Assembly: GCA_028681275.1 (NCBI GenBank)
Contig: JAQUIV010000002.1
Span: 1-45,745 of the forward strand
From: Aliarcobacter sp.
GTDB taxonomy: Bacteria; Campylobacterota; Campylobacteria; Campylobacterales; Arcobacteraceae
DNA: 45,745 bases
Direction: 5' to 3'
Positions 19,528 to 27,918 of this stretch are shown one piece after another; position 1 is the stretch's first letter; every line of letters begins with the position of its first letter. The position numbers and the translations under genes were made by a program. The notes below the pieces were generated by a model. The model did not search any database, was not told the origin of the DNA, and was given only the letters and a program-made list of their open reading frames with translations.

Positions 19528-20315
19528 TATGCTTCTACCTTTTCAATTTTTACTTGTTTATATCTATAACCATTAAAAATATCTTCATTTATTTTTAAAA
19601 TTGCAATTGTTCCATGTAAGTTTTCATCTATTTTTAATACTCTTTTGATTTTTTCATTTTTAGATATTACGAAAACTTCATTACCATTTGATACTTTTGC
19701 TATATTCGCAAAAGTTTGACTAACTATTAGTTCATCACAATTTCCATCTAATTTATAAACTAAAGTTCCATTAAATGATTTTAATTCTTCTAGCTCTTCT
19801 AAATCAGAATCTTTACAAGAATCGATTTTTTTCTCTAATTCTTCATTTAGAACAACTAAGTTAAAATCTGAATATTTTTTAAATATTGCTAAGAATTTAA
19901 CAATATTTTCTACTCTTTGATGATTTATTAAGTCATTTCCAATAATTAATGTTTTAACTTTAGATTTTTGTGAGTTTTCAAAAGCCTCTTCAAACTCCTC
20001 TTCTCCAGCACTACTTTCAGCACTAATATAACCTAAGTCTAAATCATCTAAAAAAGTTTTAGTTTTTTCATCACTATTTGAGACAAAACTATTTAATAAT
20101 AAAGCAATAATTCCCTCTTCACTTCCAACTTCATATTTAATTAGTTGAGAATAAAAAGATTTTAAATTAAAATTATCAATTGGGTGCATATAAACAAATT
20201 TTGCATTATTATTAATTACTGCTTGTTCAATAGAATCTTTTAATTTTTCATCTTCAAGGAAAGTAGCAATTGAGATTATAAAATCACTATTTAAAATCTG
20301 TTGGATTTTATTCAT
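19527..20315 (-). CDS. Complex I protein at the NuoF position, NuoG C-terminal-like
   Basis: This gene occupies the nuoF place, but it has no FMN, NADH or [4Fe-4S] motif of NuoF and only two cysteines. Segments align in order with the C-terminal half of NuoG: SDFIISIATFL with SNFVISVGSYL, YMHP with YFHP, EEGIIALLLNSF with EESILYFILYKF, LIIGNDLINHQRVENI with LMVGEDLITHPNAENL, and FNGYRYKQVKIEKV with FNTYRFNKAKVIKV. It is therefore probably a shortened paralog of that domain. In Campylobacter the corresponding protein (Cj1574 type) is needed for complex I function with a non-NADH donor. I take ATG 20313-20315 as start (262 residues); a TTG at 20333 is in frame but has no ribosome site. It overlaps the upstream stop region. 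Confidence 0.8.
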   Translation of the reverse strand: MNKIQQILNSDFIISIATFLEDEKLKDSIEQAVINNNAKFVYMHPIDNFNLKSFYSQLIKYEVGSEEGIIALLLNSFVSNSDEKTKTFLDDLDLGYISAESSAGEEEFEEAFENSQKSKVKTLIIGNDLINHQRVENIVKFLAIFKKYSDFNLVVLNEELEKKIDSCKDSDLEELEELKSFNGTLVYKLDGNCDELIVSQTFANIAKVSNGNEVFVISKNEKIKRVLKIDENLHGTIAILKINEDIFNGYRYKQVKIEKVEA

Positions 20316-20580
20316 CTTTTGCACTTTCTTCAACCACAGGTCTTGGCTCTGGTTTTACTTTTTTTACTACTAAAGTCCAATCAACTTCATTAAATTTAAT
20401 TGAATTCATTAAAGTATAACCAGCTTCATAAATCACATCCGCTGATTTTTGAATATTTGAGAAATCACCAATTTCAAACATAATAATTGCTGTTTCTTCA
20501 GGAGCTATTTGTTTGTCCATTAGTTCTAACATTCTTGTGTAGAAGTCGTTTTTTAAGTGTCTTAAATCAAATCTTTTCAT
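20308..20580 (-). CDS. Complex I protein at the NuoE position
   Basis: A 90-residue protein at the nuoE place. True NuoE is about 160 residues with a thioredoxin-like [2Fe-2S] domain and four cysteines; this protein has no cysteine. It has a compact alpha/beta core (ETAIIMFEIGDFSNIQKSA, DWTLVVKKVKP) and a basic, proline-containing C-terminus. It matches the small protein found at this place in Campylobacter and Helicobacter (Cj1575 type). It starts 8 bases after nuoD and its 3' end overlaps the start of the next gene. It is inferred to belong to the alternative electron-input end of complex I. Confidence 0.8.
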   Translation of the reverse strand: MKRFDLRHLKNDFYTRMLELMDKQIAPEETAIIMFEIGDFSNIQKSADVIYEAGYTLMNSIKFNEVDWTLVVKKVKPEPRPVVEESAKDE

Positions 20581-20588
20581 AACTTCTC

Positions 20589-21815
20589 CTATCTATCTAT
20601 TTCGCCAAAAACGATGTTTAAATTACCAATAATAGTAACCACATCGGCTAACTGGCATCCAACTAATAACTCTTCTAAAATCGCTGTATGTTGGAAACTT
20701 GGAGTTCTAAGTTTCATTCTATATGCATAAGGACTTCCATCACTTACTACAAAATATCCTAACTCACCTTTTGGTGATTCAGTTGCCACATAAACTTCTC
20801 CAACAGGTGGTCTCATACCTTGAGTTACAAGTACAAAGTGTTGCATTAAAGAGTAGTTTTGAGTCATGATTTGCTCTTTTGGAGCTGAAATATAATTTGG
20901 AGCGTGAGCCATTAATTGTGTATCTGATGCTTCATACATAGGAACTAACTGTTTTAAAATTTTTGCAGATTCTCTCATTTCAGCTATACAGATTTTGTAT
21001 CTTCCATAAGAGTCATTAGTATATGAAACTGGAACATCAAAATCAAGTTCGGGATAAATACCATAAGGCATCTCTTTTCTTAAATCCCATTTGATTCCAG
21101 AACCTCTTAAAACAATTCCTGAACATCCCCAATCTTTTGCCATTTCTGGACTAATGATTCCCACATTTTCAAGTCTCATTTTCCAGATTCTATTTTCTGT
21201 TAAAAGACCTTCATAAGTTTTTAACTCTTGAGCTAAAACATCTAAAAATGATAAACAATCAGCTGTCCAATTTGATGGTAAATCTAAAGGAACTCCTCCG
21301 ATTCTTACAGCACTGTGAGTTAATCTAGCTCCACAATAGTCTTCAATTAAGTCCATTGCATATTCTCTTTCTCTAAAACAGTAAAGGAACATTGACATAG
21401 CACCAACATCAAGTGCATGAGTTGCTAACCAAAAAAGATGTGAGATTATTCTATTTAACTCTAAAAGCATAGTTCTAATAATTTCAGCTCTTCTTGGAGC
21501 TTCGATTCCAAGTAATTGCTCGATAGCTAATGCATATCCATAATTATTTGAAGTTGCTGCTATATAATCCATTCTATCTGTTGTTGGTAAGAATTCGTTA
21601 TAAATCATATTCTCAGCCATTTTTTCCATACCTCTATGAAGGTATCCAATCATTGGTCTTGATTTTACAACTTCTTCACCTTGAAGCTCTAAAATAAGTC
21701 TTAATTGACCATGTGCAGATGGATGTTGAGGACCAAAGTTTACCATCATGGTATTGTCTTCACGCTCGAAGTGAATATTTTCAAAAAAAGGTTTTAGTCT
21801 ATTTGGTTGTTGCAT
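20589..21815 (-). CDS. nuoD: NADH-quinone oxidoreductase subunit D
   Basis: 49-kDa subunit forming the quinone site at the junction of the two arms, related to the large subunit of NiFe hydrogenases. In 408 residues it shows [15 protein letters not shown] near residue 26, [12 protein letters not shown] near residue 62, and [20 protein letters not shown] near residue 337. The C-terminus [17 protein letters not shown] is the canonical end of NuoD. It lies five bases after nuoC. Confidence 0.98.
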   Translation of the reverse strand: MQQPNRLKPFFENIHFEREDNTMMVNFGPQHPSAHGQLRLILELQGEEVVKSRPMIGYLHRGMEKMAENMIYNEFLPTTDRMDYIAATSNNYGYALAIEQLLGIEAPRRAEIIRTMLLELNRIISHLFWLATHALDVGAMSMFLYCFREREYAMDLIEDYCGARLTHSAVRIGGVPLDLPSNWTADCLSFLDVLAQELKTYEGLLTENRIWKMRLENVGIISPEMAKDWGCSGIVLRGSGIKWDLRKEMPYGIYPELDFDVPVSYTNDSYGRYKICIAEMRESAKILKQLVPMYEASDTQLMAHAPNYISAPKEQIMTQNYSLMQHFVLVTQGMRPPVGEVYVATESPKGELGYFVVSDGSPYAYRMKLRTPSFQHTAILEELLVGCQLADVVTIIGNLNIVFGEIDR

Positions 21816-21820
21816 ATTTT

Positions 21821-22624
21821 CTACCTTCTTCTTTTTAAAACAACTGATTCTTCAGGTTTTAATTTTTTAACTAAAGTATTTCCCTCTTTTTCTTCATAAG
21901 AAATAGGAGTTTCTGGTTCAAATTGAGAAATATCCGCCCCATTTGGAACTTCATGTCCAAGTCTTGCAAATCTAGTTGTGTCATATCTGTCAATTGCAGC
22001 TGGATCTCTTTGCTCAGGGCCTATTATATCTCTAGCTTCTTTTCCAAAAATCTTATCAACTTCATACCATGAAGCTGCCTCATCACCTTGTAGAGGATAA
22101 GTTTTTTTAAGTGGATGGTCATACCAATCATCTGGCATAATAAGTCTTTTTAAATTAAAATGATTTGCTACTTTTACACCTAACATATCATACATTTCTC
22201 TTTCAGACCAATTTGCTGATTTGAAAATTGAAGTTATAGATTCAATTGATTCATCTTTTTGAACAAAACATTTAACTCTTAATCTTTTATGTTTTGAAAT
22301 AGATAACATCTCATAAAAAACTTCATATCCATCACGAGCTGCTAAATAATCAATGGCAGATAATTCAATTAACATATCATATTCAAGTTCATCTCTTAAA
22401 TATTCCATTGTTTTTACAACACTATTTTTATCTATGTGTAAAACTAAATGAGTGTGTTCAATGTAAGCATCTTTAATCTCTATTGCTTTAGAGATTTTTT
22501 CAAAATCACTTGCAAAAATTTCATCTGATTCTATTTCAAATCTAGGAACATTTGGAGATACAAAAAATCTATCAGAAAAATAAGCTTCTTTTTGAACATT
22601 ACCTTTTGGAGTATATTTTCTCAT
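21821..22624 (-). CDS. nuoC: NADH-quinone oxidoreductase subunit C
   Basis: 30-kDa subunit of the hydrophilic arm, 267 residues. The signature is in the segment [20 protein letters not shown] followed by [19 protein letters not shown] (near residue 170). The C-terminal tail after about 200 is an extension typical of Campylobacterota NuoC, and the N-terminal 60 residues are poorly conserved. The gene overlaps nuoB by one base. NuoC and NuoD are separate here, not fused as in E. coli. Confidence 0.96.
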   Translation of the reverse strand: MRKYTPKGNVQKEAYFSDRFFVSPNVPRFEIESDEIFASDFEKISKAIEIKDAYIEHTHLVLHIDKNSVVKTMEYLRDELEYDMLIELSAIDYLAARDGYEVFYEMLSISKHKRLRVKCFVQKDESIESITSIFKSANWSEREMYDMLGVKVANHFNLKRLIMPDDWYDHPLKKTYPLQGDEAASWYEVDKIFGKEARDIIGPEQRDPAAIDRYDTTRFARLGHEVPNGADISQFEPETPISYEEKEGNTLVKKLKPEESVVLKRRR

Positions 22625-23133
22625 TACACTAACCTCTTCTTTTTAGTTGCTCTAAAAATTGATTCTTTTCTAATTTTTTGTTGAAGTGTCATAAGGGCAT
22701 ATTGTAGAGTTTCAGGTCTTGGAGCACATCCTGGAAGATAAATGTCAACTGGAATAATTCTATCCGCACCTTGAACAGTTGCGTAAGTATTAAACATTCC
22801 ACCTGTATTTGCACAAGATCCCATAGAAATTACCCATTTAGGATCTGGCATTTGGTCATATAATCTTCTCATAAACTCAGCATGTTTTTTTGTAAGAGTT
22901 CCAGCAATAATTAAAACATCAGATTGTCTAGGACTTGCTCTAAAAATAGTTCCAAATCTATCAAAGTCATATCTTGAAGCTCCCGTTGCCATCATCTCAA
23001 TAGCACAACAAGCTAATCCATAAGTCATTGGCCATAAAGAGTTAGAACGACCAAAATTAACTAACTTATCAATAGTTGTTAATTTAACAGCAGCCCCATT
23101 ATCTTGTAAATAATTTATTTTATGCTGTGCCAT
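22624..23133 (-). CDS. nuoB: NADH-quinone oxidoreductase subunit B
   Basis: Carries cluster N2, the last iron-sulfur cluster before quinone. The four ligands are in [10 protein letters not shown] (adjacent cysteines), [10 protein letters not shown] and [10 protein letters not shown]. At 169 residues it is normal. GGAG lies just before the ATG, inside the end of nuoA; the 19-base overlap with nuoA is unusually long for this operon but the start is well supported. Confidence 0.97.
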   Translation of the reverse strand: MAQHKINYLQDNGAAVKLTTIDKLVNFGRSNSLWPMTYGLACCAIEMMATGASRYDFDRFGTIFRASPRQSDVLIIAGTLTKKHAEFMRRLYDQMPDPKWVISMGSCANTGGMFNTYATVQGADRIIPVDIYLPGCAPRPETLQYALMTLQQKIRKESIFRATKKKRLV

Positions 23134-23504
23134 TCAAGCGCTCCTTTTTTCCATGCATATAAGAATCCAATTGCTAATAAAGTAATAAATAAAATCATCT
23201 CCACAAAACCAAACCAACCTAATATTTTAAAGTTAATTGCCCATGGAAACATGAATATAATCTCAACATCAAATAAAATAAATAATAATGCTGTTAAATA
23301 AAATTGTGCAGAAATACTGTTCGGTTGTTTTGTAACTTCAGGTCCACACTCGTATAAAGTTGTTTTTAGTTTTTCAGTATCTAGTCTAGCAATCTTTCTA
23401 CTGATGTATCTTGAAAGCCATACTGTTGCACCAAATGCACCAAATGTTACAACAAACATTACAAATGCACCAAAATAGGGATGTGCAAATTCCATATGTG
23501 TCAT
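23115..23504 (-). CDS. nuoA: NADH-quinone oxidoreductase subunit A
   Basis: First gene of the nuo operon, a three-helix membrane subunit of 129 residues. The conserved loop YECGPE near residue 51 and the second helix with [13 protein letters not shown] near residue 76 identify it. The ATG at 23502-23504 has AAGGA eight bases upstream; an in-frame ATG three codons later is less likely. The 200 bases upstream contain the operon promoter region. Confidence 0.96.
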   Translation of the reverse strand: MTHMEFAHPYFGAFVMFVVTFGAFGATVWLSRYISRKIARLDTEKLKTTLYECGPEVTKQPNSISAQFYLTALLFILFDVEIIFMFPWAINFKILGWFGFVEMILFITLLAIGFLYAWKKGALEWHSIK

Positions 23505-23606
23505 TTAATCTATCCTTTTAAAGCTTTAAAAAAGTCTATTTTAATCTGCAAATATATTATCCAATTTGTGATTAAATAGCCACTTGTTAATAATGTACGC
23601 AATAAT

Positions 23607-23612
23607 ATTCTA
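23607..23612 (-). promoter_or_regulatory. Candidate -10 box of the nuo operon
   Basis: TAGAAT on the minus strand, preceded by T-rich sequence, about 100 bases upstream of nuoA within the 200-base gap after the AAA ATPase gene. Other AT-rich hexamers lie nearer to nuoA, so the exact promoter is uncertain. Confidence 0.3.
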
Positions 23613-23704
23613 ACCTACTAAAAATTAGCTTATAGTTTAATCTTTTTCTAAGGATTAAAAATAAATTGGTACAAAAAGAAACATTAATCAAAAGTTAACA
23701 ATTT

Positions 23705-25438
23705 CTAAAAAAATCCAACTTTTGTTTCACTGTCAAATTGACCTTTTTGCTCTTTGGTAATTTGTTCTTTAAAATTATCAACTCTGAATAACGGTTCATC
23801 TCTAACAGCTATTTTATAAGCTGTATTTTTAATTACTAACTCTATTTGTCCACCAGTTAATTCATATTTTGCTAACTCTTCAATATCAAAATCTTTTTCA
23901 AGAGGTAAATTTGCTGGTAATAATTTTTTCCATAACTCAATTCTTTGAGTTTTGTTTGGTTTTACAAACTCAATTTTGTAGTTAAATCTTCTTGAAAATG
24001 CCTTATCAAGATTTTCAAGTAGATTTGTAGTTGCTATTAAAATTCCATCGAATCTCTCTATTTGTTCAAGGAAAATATTTTGCATTTGATTATGCATTTT
24101 ATCACTACTACTTGCACTTCCAGAACTTCTTGCACTTAAGAATTGATCAGCTTCATTTAGAAGTAAAACCGGTTCTGATTTTGTTTGAGTTCGAAGCTCA
24201 TAATATTTATCAAAAATGCTTCTAACATTTTTTTCACTCTCACCAATATACATCGATAAAATTTTTGAACAATCAAAACTCAAAACATCTTTTTTAAGAG
24301 ATTTTGCTAAAGCAAGTGCTGTTAAAGTTTTTCCAGTTCCAGCAACTCCATAAAAAATTATTTTTGCTTCAATTCCTCTTTTTTTATCTTTAATTCCCCA
24401 TTGTTTAAGACGATTAATTACATTTTTATCAACTTGTTTTAAAAGAGCATCTAAAGTCTCTTTTGTTTTTTCATTTAAAATAACATCATCTAAAGATTTT
24501 GTAGTTGAAATAAGCTCAAACATATCTTGTTCTTTTATAACCGTATCAAGTTTGATTTTTCCTACATTTGCACTTTTTTTAGTTGGGTGAGAAATTTTAT
24601 ATAAAACCTCATCTGGAATATAAAAATTTCTATTAATCCCACCAAATGGAGTTAAAACTTCATCATAATCAATTAAAGCTTTTGACACTAAAGTTGAACT
24701 CTCTTCAAGTAAACTTCTATATTTGATTTTTTCATAATCATCACTTGAGATTAATTCAATCAAAGAATTCATGTCTCTTAAACTTCCATCCCCACCTGAA
24801 TATTCCTCTTTTAATAGAGCTAAAAACAGGGTTTGTTCTTGTTCATTTAAATCGTTATCTTTGAAAAAATCTTCAAGCATAATAGAATTTGATGTAACTT
24901 TGATTCTCTCTTTGATTCTATTTTCTAAAAGTATTAATTTTGATTTTAATCTATTTGAACTTGGACTATTTACATCAAAGTTTTTTCTAACAACATTTAA
25001 TTGTTGCGCTAAATCAATTCTAAAAAATTGGTCTTGTAAATATTCTAGGTGGTCAGAGTAGTTTTTAATTTCAGGAAGAACAAAATCATTACTTCCATTT
25101 TCTAACATTTTTAAATAAGCACTTGAAAGAGAAACACTTGAATTTATAAGTTCTAACTTTGAAACTTCACTTAATTTTACTTGGTCAAAAGATACTTGAA
25201 CTAACCATCCAAACTCTAAAAGAGATTTTATTAAATCAAGTTTTTCTAAATGTTTGTAAGTTTTTAAATCATAAAACTCACCTAAAATATCAATTACGCC
25301 TAAAGTATCTCTACCATTTACATACTCTTTTGACATATATTGTAAAATTTTAGCCTCTTCTGCTGAACATTTTAATTGTCCAAAAAAGTTCGTTTTTTCA
25401 ACATCTTGTGCTTTTATAAAATTTATTACTTCTTTCAT
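23705..25438 (-). CDS. AAA-family ATPase with N-terminal helical domain
   Basis: A 577-residue protein. Residues 1-330 are mostly helical and unrecognised. Residues 330-577 form an AAA module: Walker A GVAGTGKT (364-371), Walker B variant LLLNEAD (426-431, with Asn in place of the usual first Asp), a polar sensor-1 segment IATTNLLENLD, and SRRFNYKIEF as likely arginine finger. This variant Walker B is seen in a group of bacterial AAA ATPases of unknown role. Sequence after residue 535 is charged. It follows a small membrane-anchored protein by 15 bases and probably forms a two-gene unit with it. It could remodel an envelope or cytoplasmic complex; no substrate is evident. Confidence 0.85.
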   Translation of the reverse strand: MKEVINFIKAQDVEKTNFFGQLKCSAEEAKILQYMSKEYVNGRDTLGVIDILGEFYDLKTYKHLEKLDLIKSLLEFGWLVQVSFDQVKLSEVSKLELINSSVSLSSAYLKMLENGSNDFVLPEIKNYSDHLEYLQDQFFRIDLAQQLNVVRKNFDVNSPSSNRLKSKLILLENRIKERIKVTSNSIMLEDFFKDNDLNEQEQTLFLALLKEEYSGGDGSLRDMNSLIELISSDDYEKIKYRSLLEESSTLVSKALIDYDEVLTPFGGINRNFYIPDEVLYKISHPTKKSANVGKIKLDTVIKEQDMFELISTTKSLDDVILNEKTKETLDALLKQVDKNVINRLKQWGIKDKKRGIEAKIIFYGVAGTGKTLTALALAKSLKKDVLSFDCSKILSMYIGESEKNVRSIFDKYYELRTQTKSEPVLLLNEADQFLSARSSGSASSSDKMHNQMQNIFLEQIERFDGILIATTNLLENLDKAFSRRFNYKIEFVKPNKTQRIELWKKLLPANLPLEKDFDIEELAKYELTGGQIELVIKNTAYKIAVRDEPLFRVDNFKEQITKEQKGQFDSETKVGFF

Positions 25439-25453
25439 TCTTTTTTGCTTATC

Positions 25454-25804
25454 CTACTTATTTATTTTTTCTTGTAATTTTTTGTAAAATTTATCTAACT
25501 CTTCTTTTTCTTTAAAAGATATTTTGTGAGTATTTATTATTAGATTAAGTTGATTTATTTCCACATTCTTTATATCTTCATATTTAAAAATATTTGAGTT
25601 TTCATCAAGATTTACGACAAAACTATTTTTTATTTCAACAAAAGAATCACTACAAAAAGCTTTATATGAGCCCTTTGAATAAGCATACTCTTCACACTTA
25701 TTTTTTTGTAAATATTCTTCGATAGAAGCCAAATTTGAGTGGTTATAAATGTTCAATGACATTACAACAAGTGCTATAAATAAAAAAAGTCCTATAAAAA
25801 TCAT
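25454..25804 (-). CDS. Small membrane-anchored protein of unknown function
   Basis: A 116-residue protein with one N-terminal hydrophobic helix (residues 2-20, IFIGLFLFIALVVMSLNIY) and a charged domain with two cysteines (KNKCEEYAY and YKAFCSDSF) that could pair if exported. The C-terminus is a short coiled coil (EKEELDKFYKKLQEKINK). No family is recognised. It lies 15 bases upstream of the AAA ATPase on the same strand, so the two are probably cotranscribed. It is divergent from the lipoprotein at 25913. Confidence 0.65.
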   Translation of the reverse strand: MIFIGLFLFIALVVMSLNIYNHSNLASIEEYLQKNKCEEYAYSKGSYKAFCSDSFVEIKNSFVVNLDENSNIFKYEDIKNVEINQLNLIINTHKISFKEKEELDKFYKKLQEKINK

Positions 25805-25871
25805 TTAATCTCCCATTAAGGACAATATGATACATCAATCTGACTTAACTACATATGAATAAAAAACTTGC

Positions 25872-25877
25872 TAGAAT
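25872..25877 (+). promoter_or_regulatory. -10 box of the tandem lipoprotein operon
   Basis: TAGAAT preceded by CTTGC, 35 bases before the ATG at 25913, with AAAAGGA as Shine-Dalgarno six to ten bases upstream of the start. Confidence 0.5.
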
Positions 25878-25912
25878 TAAGGGAATTTATAAGTAACTAA
25901 AAAAGGAATCGT

Positions 25913-26530
25913 ATGAACAAGATAATCTCTTCTTCTTTTGCCTTAATAACTCTCAGTATCTTTGCATTAAATGGTTGTTCTAATAACAGTGAATTTACAA
26001 AAGGGAGTGCAAATGAACTCTCTATTGCTGATGATTGTAGAAATACAAATAAACATTTTGAAATGGATTGTTATGATTTAATCTCTTACAAAAACTCTTT
26101 TGCCCAATTAAGATTGGCTTTAAATGCGCAATTAAAAGGTAATTTTGAAGAAGCAATTCAAAGATTAAATATAGCAAAACAAAAAGGTAATTTTTATGCA
26201 AATGCACCTTTAGCTGATATTTATAAAAATGGCTTTGGTGTTCCTGTTAATAATGATTTGGCAATTAGTCTTTTGGAAGATACAAAAGAGATTGACCCAA
26301 TAGCTTCGTATAAATTATATTTTTATTACATGGATAAAAATAAAATCGAAGATGCTTTTGAACTTCTAAATTTTGCTGCAACAAATGATGTAAAAGCAGC
26401 GCAACAAGAACTTTCTAAATTATACAGAAGTGGTGAATATGTAGAAAGAGATACGGACAAATCTGATTATTGGGATGAACAATATCAAGATAAAACAAAT
26501 AGTTTTACAAATAAAATTTACGGAATATAA
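25913..26530 (+). CDS. Sel1/TPR-type lipoprotein (first of a tandem pair)
   Basis: A 205-residue predicted lipoprotein: signal peptide with lipobox ALNGC (acylated Cys22). The rest is helical with Sel1-like repeats, such as YANAPLADIYKNGFGVPVNNDLAISLL and AAQQELSKLYRSGEYVERD in parts, which usually mediate protein-protein contacts. A conserved cysteine pair (DDCR and DCYD) precedes the repeats. It has the same plan as the next gene: cysteine pair, a S-x-AQLR segment, and repeats. The two are adjacent without a gap and probably arose by duplication. It is probably periplasm-facing in a membrane; the partner is unknown. Confidence 0.85.
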   Translation: MNKIISSSFALITLSIFALNGCSNNSEFTKGSANELSIADDCRNTNKHFEMDCYDLISYKNSFAQLRLALNAQLKGNFEEAIQRLNIAKQKGNFYANAPLADIYKNGFGVPVNNDLAISLLEDTKEIDPIASYKLYFYYMDKNKIEDAFELLNFAATNDVKAAQQELSKLYRSGEYVERDTDKSDYWDEQYQDKTNSFTNKIYGI

Positions 26531-27184
26531 ATGTTAAAAAAAATCATTCTACCAAGCTTATCTATTTTTTTATTTACAGCTTGTTCTTTAAAAATGCCTG
26601 AATTTTCTATGCCTTCATTTTTATCATTTTCAGATGATAAAGATGCAGTTGCACTAGAAAAAGCCAATGTTTGTCAAAAAATAGAAGATATGAATAATAA
26701 ACTATTTTGTTACAAAAAAATTCTAAATGAAAACTCATATGCCCAACTTAGAATGGGAACATATAGTGTTGAAAAAAAAGATTATAAAAAAGCGGTTGAA
26801 TATCTAAATCAATCTATGAACAATAAAAATGCCTATGCAAATCTTGCTTTAGCATTTTTATATTATAAAGGTGATGGAGTTGAAAAAGACTTAGATAAAT
26901 CATTTAAACTTTTACAAGATTCTAGTGATGTAGATCCAAATGCAGCTTATCAATTATCAAGATTTTACCTTCAAGGTATAAATACACAAGTTGATACAAA
27001 AAAAGGTATCCAATTAATCGAATTTGCAGCCTCAAAAAATCTTTTAACAGCACAAAAAATGTTAGTAAAAATCTACACTGAAGGTCTATTCTCACAAGAA
27101 AAAGATATGAAAAAAGTAAAACAGTGGCAAGATGAAATTAAAAAAGATATAAGAGATACGAACTTCGAAATTTATAAACTTTAA
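26531..27184 (+). CDS. Sel1/TPR-type lipoprotein (second of a tandem pair)
   Basis: A 217-residue predicted lipoprotein with lipobox LFTAC (acylated Cys18). After a linker rich in Met/Pro/Ser/Phe (KMPEFSMPSF) comes a cysteine pair (NVCQ and LFCYK), then NSYAQLRMG, and Sel1-like repeats including YANLALAFLYYKGDGVEKDL and AYQLSRFYLQG. It starts immediately after the stop codon of its paralog. The pair resembles the first protein in order but differs in its linker and charged C-terminus, consistent with old duplication. The gene ends at a convergent hairpin shared with tetR. Confidence 0.85.
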   Translation: MLKKIILPSLSIFLFTACSLKMPEFSMPSFLSFSDDKDAVALEKANVCQKIEDMNNKLFCYKKILNENSYAQLRMGTYSVEKKDYKKAVEYLNQSMNNKNAYANLALAFLYYKGDGVEKDLDKSFKLLQDSSDVDPNAAYQLSRFYLQGINTQVDTKKGIQLIEFAASKNLLTAQKMLVKIYTEGLFSQEKDMKKVKQWQDEIKKDIRDTNFEIYKL

Positions 27185-27190
27185 AACTTA

Positions 27191-27245
27191 AAGATACAAT
27201 TTTACTTTTTTTCTAAACCATTAAAAAAAAGTTTCATTGTATCTT
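27191..27245. terminator. Long hairpin over the 3' end of tetR
   Basis: AAGATACAAT (27191-27200) pairs with ATTGTATCTT (27236-27245) and, inside, ACTTTTTTT (27204-27212) pairs with AAAAAAAGT (27224-27232), separated by a 3x3 mismatch loop. The tetR stop codon is at 27202, so the right arm lies in tetR coding sequence. It can end the lipoprotein transcript from the left. Confidence 0.6.
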
Positions 27246-27780
27246 CTACAATATTTTTCGTATCATATTTTTTCAATAAATAACTCTCTATAAATCCATC
27301 AGATAACTTTTTAAAAAGTATTACAGTATGTCTATAATCCATCTGCGAATTTGGATATAAAGCTTTAAATTGTCTAATTAAAAATTCATATATTTCATTT
27401 ACTATTGCATGATTTGAGATATCTAGTTTATGGAAGAAATATGGATCATTTGTTAGAGTTTCATCTCTATTATTATCTATTTGAATAAATATCTCATATT
27501 TACAAGAAAGATATAATTCAAGATTTTTCATAGGTTCATTTGTTTCATACTCGTTTAACTTATCTAAAAAAGTTTGTAACTTTAAAATCAAATACTCTAA
27601 ATATAAATTCTCTTTTGAAATAAAAAGATTGTAAATTGTTCCAACAGAAGTTTCAAGCTCCTTTGCAAGTTGAGAAATCTTAAAATTTTTATATCCACAC
27701 TTGTCAAAATATGTAGCGGAAGCTTTAAGATACAAATTTCTTTTCACTTTGTTTAATTCATCATTTATTTTACTTTTCAT
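27202..27780 (-). CDS. TetR-family transcriptional regulator
   Basis: A 192-residue protein. The N-terminal helix-turn-helix is typical: FKISQLAKELETSVGTIYNLFISKENLYLEYL in parts (about residues 32-63). The C-terminal ligand-binding domain (65-192) is not diagnostic. It is divergent from the 27919 gene and SulP transporter with 138 bases between, the usual arrangement for a local repressor, so it probably controls the transporter operon and itself. An AT-rich palindrome (27810-27825) is a candidate operator. Its 3' end forms a hairpin with the intergenic region. Confidence 0.9.
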   Translation of the reverse strand: MKSKINDELNKVKRNLYLKASATYFDKCGYKNFKISQLAKELETSVGTIYNLFISKENLYLEYLILKLQTFLDKLNEYETNEPMKNLELYLSCKYEIFIQIDNNRDETLTNDPYFFHKLDISNHAIVNEIYEFLIRQFKALYPNSQMDYRHTVILFKKLSDGFIESYLLKKYDTKNIVEDTMKLFFNGLEKK

Positions 27781-27809
27781 TTATATCCATAATTTTTTTT
27801 GAATTATAA

Positions 27810-27825
27810 TTTAATTTATATTAAA
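27810..27825. promoter_or_regulatory. Candidate TetR operator palindrome
   Basis: TTTAAT and ATTAAA flank four bases in the tetR-27919 divergent region. The match is short and AT-rich, so chance is possible; position favours a regulator site. Confidence 0.25.
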
Positions 27826-27869
27826 AGAGTCAATGAACTACTATTAATATTTTGAACTTAATTCATTAT

Positions 27870-27916
27870 TAAGTATTATTGATTTAAAATCCAATTATCT
27901 TAAATACTTAGGATTT
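27870..27916 (+). promoter_or_regulatory. Nested inverted repeats over the ribosome site of the 27919 gene
   Basis: TAAGTATT (27870-27877) pairs with AATACTTA (27903-27910), and AAATCC (27887-27892) with GGATTT (27911-27916). The second pair includes the AGGA ribosome-binding site (27910-27913). The two hairpins interleave and cannot form together. Could be a leader switch or a protein operator. Confidence 0.3.
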
Positions 27917-27918
27917 AA

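Noticed and set aside
23705-25438. AAA ATPase as part of a defence system
   Set aside because: No nuclease, protease or sensor partner nearby; neighbours are housekeeping genes.
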